Positions 61,994 to 64,000 of a stretch of DNA of 64,000 nucleotides are shown piece after piece. The notes beneath the pieces were generated by a model that was not told the DNA's origin, did not search any database, and worked only from the letters and a program-made list of their open reading frames with translations. This stretch comes from Sandaracinaceae bacterium. Lineage in GTDB: Bacteria; Myxococcota_A; Polyangia; Polyangiales; Sandaracinaceae. Made by a program: the position numbers and the translations under genes. Within the stretch, counting starts at the first letter, position 1; the number at the start of each line of letters is the position of its first letter. The DNA is taken from contig JACKEC010000019.1 of the NCBI GenBank assembly GCA_020633195.1, positions 124,001 to 188,000 on the forward strand. Reading direction: 5' to 3'.

Positions 61994-63555
61994 TTCTTGC
62001 CCCCGAAGAGCTTCTCGAGGAGCCCCTTCTTGTTCTTGTCGGTCGTGCCGCTCTTCTCCGAGGGCGGCGCCTCGCTCTTGCGCATCTTCGCGAGCCGGAC
62101 CTCGCGCACCGCCTCGAAGTTGCGGGGGTTGGCCTGCGCGGCGAGCTCGAAGTGCTGGAGCGCCTTCTTGGTCTGGTTGGCGCGCTTCAGGACGAGGCCG
62201 AGCCAGTAGTGCGCCTTGTCGTGCTTCGGCGCGGTCTCGATCGCGCGCTCGAGGCCAGCGATCACGGTGGGGACGATCGCCTCGGCGGCCGCGTGCTTCT
62301 GGTAGAGCACCCACGCGCGGGTGGCGTGGTAGTCGGGCTCGTCCTCGTTGTGCTGCAGGATCTCGTCGAGGATCGCGAGCGCCTCGTCCCACTCCGAGCG
62401 GCGCAGCAGGATCTCGACTTTGCGGAACTCCATCGCCGCGCCGATGATCAGCGCGAGCTGGCGATCCGCCTCGGGGGTGCCCCCGCCCGCCTGCACGTTC
62501 TGGAGGTACGGCCCGCGCTTCTCCTCGTCGCCGAGCGTCTCCTGCGCGCGGGTGAGGTAGCCGAAGATCCGCTCCACGGTCGGCCGCAGCGCCGCGAGGG
62601 GCGCCGGCACGCGGTCGGGGTGCCACTTCTTCACGAGCGCGAAGTAGGCCTTCTGCACCCCGGCCGCGGAGACGTCGCGCGGCACGTTGAGCATGATGAA
62701 GTAGTTCTCGTTCTCGATGGAGTCGGCGCGCGCGGCGATCTCCATCCACAGCGCCTGGTGCTCCGGCGACAGGCCGCTCGGCATCGGCGGCAAGGCGTCC
62801 GGCGCGCCCGGCGCGATCGAGCGGCCCTTGGCCTTCTTCGCGGTGGCTTCGTTGGCGCCGCCGGCAGCCGCCGTCTCTTCCGAGGGCACCGACTCACGCG
62901 GCCTCGGGACGGGGCGTCGCGCGGCCACCGCCGAGGCGTGCGCGCTCGCGTCCCACACCTCGACCGCCTTCGCGATCGCGAACAGGTAGATGAGCCGAGA
63001 GACCTGCACCGGGCCGAGCTGGCTGAGCGACTGCAGCTTGGCGACGGAGACCGGCTCCGCGCGCAGGAGCTCGATGCAGCCGAGCTCCTTGGGCAGCAGC
63101 CCGAAGTCGGCGACGTTGACGCCCGACACGACACGGAGGGGCTGGTCGCCGAGCTTGCCGACCACGTGCTCGACGACGTCGTCGCGCGACGAGCCTCGGA
63201 GCGAGGCGGCGATGAGGGGCAGCACCTCGACCTCGCCCGAGCGCGCGTGCGGCGAGTCCCCGACCAGATCGACGTCGGGATAGAACGCGTAGGGGCCGCG
63301 GTCGCGGGCGAACAGCGGCAGCAGGCTGCGGTCGAGCCGTGACGCTCGCTCGCGGAGGAGCGCGGAGGTGGGCTTGCCCGCCTCGAAGCGGATCCGATCC
63401 TGCTTGGGACCCTCGGTGGCGTCCGGGTCCCAGAGCACCAGCGACCCCGTGAGCTCGTGACGGCGCAGGTGCATCAGCACGTGCGCGAACGGGGTGCGTG
63501 TGAGATCGCCTTGAGCGATCGGCTCCGGGAGCGAGCCCGACATCCGCGGGATCAT
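61990..63555 (-). CDS. DUF4388, J-domain and TPR protein
   Basis: A 521-residue cytosolic protein. The N-terminal 250 residues resemble DUF4388-type proteins (TPFAHVLMHLRRHELTGSLVL, KPTSALL). A J-domain (about 285-345) has the HPD in KKWHPDRV. TPR-like repeats follow (EWDEALAILDEILQHNEDEPDYHATRAWVLYQKH, AHYWLGLVLKRANQTKKALQHFELAAQANPRN). This domain order is typical of myxobacterial signalling proteins. The ATG at 63555 is preferred over one at 63543. Its stop overlaps the GH25 GTG (GTGA), so the two are coupled. Confidence 0.88.
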   Translation of the reverse strand: MIPRMSGSLPEPIAQGDLTRTPFAHVLMHLRRHELTGSLVLWDPDATEGPKQDRIRFEAGKPTSALLRERASRLDRSLLPLFARDRGPYAFYPDVDLVGDSPHARSGEVEVLPLIAASLRGSSRDDVVEHVVGKLGDQPLRVVSGVNVADFGLLPKELGCIELLRAEPVSVAKLQSLSQLGPVQVSRLIYLFAIAKAVEVWDASAHASAVAARRPVPRPRESVPSEETAAAGGANEATAKKAKGRSIAPGAPDALPPMPSGLSPEHQALWMEIAARADSIENENYFIMLNVPRDVSAAGVQKAYFALVKKWHPDRVPAPLAALRPTVERIFGYLTRAQETLGDEEKRGPYLQNVQAGGGTPEADRQLALIIGAAMEFRKVEILLRRSEWDEALAILDEILQHNEDEPDYHATRAWVLYQKHAAAEAIVPTVIAGLERAIETAPKHDKAHYWLGLVLKRANQTKKALQHFELAAQANPRNFEAVREVRLAKMRKSEAPPSEKSGTTDKNKKGLLEKLFGGKK

Positions 63556-63621
63556 GGCACACGTGCTGGGCGCCGGTCGCGTACGGGCGACGCGTGGCTT
63601 CAAAAGCGCTAGAACACGCCC

Positions 63622-64000
63622 GTGTTTCGGATCCACGAGCGAGGCGAGGACGGATACCAGGCGGCGCTGAGCGAGCTGGCTCGGCGCGGCGACGCGGATC
63701 TGTCCCGGGTGGAGGGCGACGTCCGAGCGATCCTCGACGCGGTCCGCGACCGCGGCGACGACGCGATCCGCGAGCTGACGGAGCGCTTCGAAGGGCGCTC
63801 GCTCGGATCGGTGCTCGTCCCCGACGAGGAGTGGCGGGCGACCGCGCGCGAGGCCCCCGAGGAGGTGCGCCGCATGCTCGCGGAGGCCGGCGATCGGGTG
63901 CGGCGCTACCACGAGCACCAGCGCGACGGAGGCTTCGCCTACGAAGAGGGCGGCGTGCGGCTCGGCCAGCGCGTGCGGCCGGTGCGCGCCGCGGGCGTCT
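63622..64000 (+). CDS. hisD: Histidinol dehydrogenase, N-terminal part (runs off the window)
   Basis: The 126 residues visible begin at GTG (VFRIHERG). They contain VEGDVRAILDAVRDRGDDAIRELTERFEG and then RVRRYHEHQRDG, the N-terminal pattern of HisD, which oxidises histidinol to histidine with two NAD. The catalytic Zn/His region lies beyond the window end. It is divergent from the DUF4388 gene, 66 bases away. Confidence 0.88.
   Translation, partial: MFRIHERGEDGYQAALSELARRGDADLSRVEGDVRAILDAVRDRGDDAIRELTERFEGRSLGSVLVPDEEWRATAREAPEEVRRMLAEAGDRVRRYHEHQRDGGFAYEEGGVRLGQRVRPVRAAGV

Overview
The window is very GC-rich, gene-dense DNA that looks like a chromosome segment of a myxobacterium (phylum Myxococcota, probably class Polyangia, close to Sandaracinaceae). 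The placement is an inference. It rests on three proteins with MYXO-CTERM-type tails (Cys-x-Cys, one membrane helix, Arg cluster), large lipoproteins made of 'Myxococcus cysteine-rich' repeats, a MopE-type metal-binding motif, Asp-Ala-Gly/Asp-Gly-Gly linkers next to the anchors, and a Ser/Thr kinase with an N-terminal zinc ribbon. I see no rRNA, tRNA, CRISPR array, transposase, integrase or phage gene. No gene-free stretch exceeds 300 bases.

Layout. (1) 1-16.6 kb is a cell-surface region: a small exported protein, an alpha/beta hydrolase, a MYXO-CTERM lamin-tail/Cys-rich protein, an extradiol dioxygenase with an apparent Tat-lipoprotein leader, a P450 with a degenerate receiver, two giant Cys-rich lipoproteins (10 and 27 repeats) and a smaller one. 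(2) 16.6-27.1 kb holds a four-gene minus-strand set of exported proteins, a GH44 endoglucanase lipoprotein, a DUF3604-parvulin-HupE operon and a beta-helix lipoprotein. (3) 27.1-36.1 kb holds an ArsR/SRPBCC pair with a palindromic operator, an SCP2-dehydrogenase-FGGY kinase-class II aldolase operon, a kinase-TrmH pair, and an ECF sigma/anti-sigma/exported-protein operon. (4) 36.1-45 kb holds a UvrD-type helicase, FmdB, PspA with a YbjN-like partner, a GNAT-like protein and two multi-DsbA proteins (two and three thiol-oxidoreductase domains). (5) 45-53.3 kb holds an RsmG-like protein, the rpmH-rnpA-yidD-yidC-khpB operon, radC, a PQQ-type propeller, and a TetR-CoaD-MBL operon with a self-operator. 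(6) 53.3-59.6 kb is a complete nine-gene N-type ATPase operon (beta, epsilon, AtpQ, AtpR, a, c, b, alpha, gamma). (7) 59.7-64 kb holds a DUF1330 protein, a PilZ protein, a GH25 lysozyme, a DUF4388-J-TPR protein and the start of hisD.

How the genes fit together. The N-ATPase would be an extra rotary ion-translocating ATPase besides the housekeeping F-type enzyme. The two giant lipoproteins carry well over 200 cysteines between them, so the tandem-DsbA proteins are plausible oxidative-folding partners (inference). Translational coupling through ATGA/GTGA overlaps is pervasive. Several intergenic regions hold dense small palindromes or inverted-repeat elements of unknown function.
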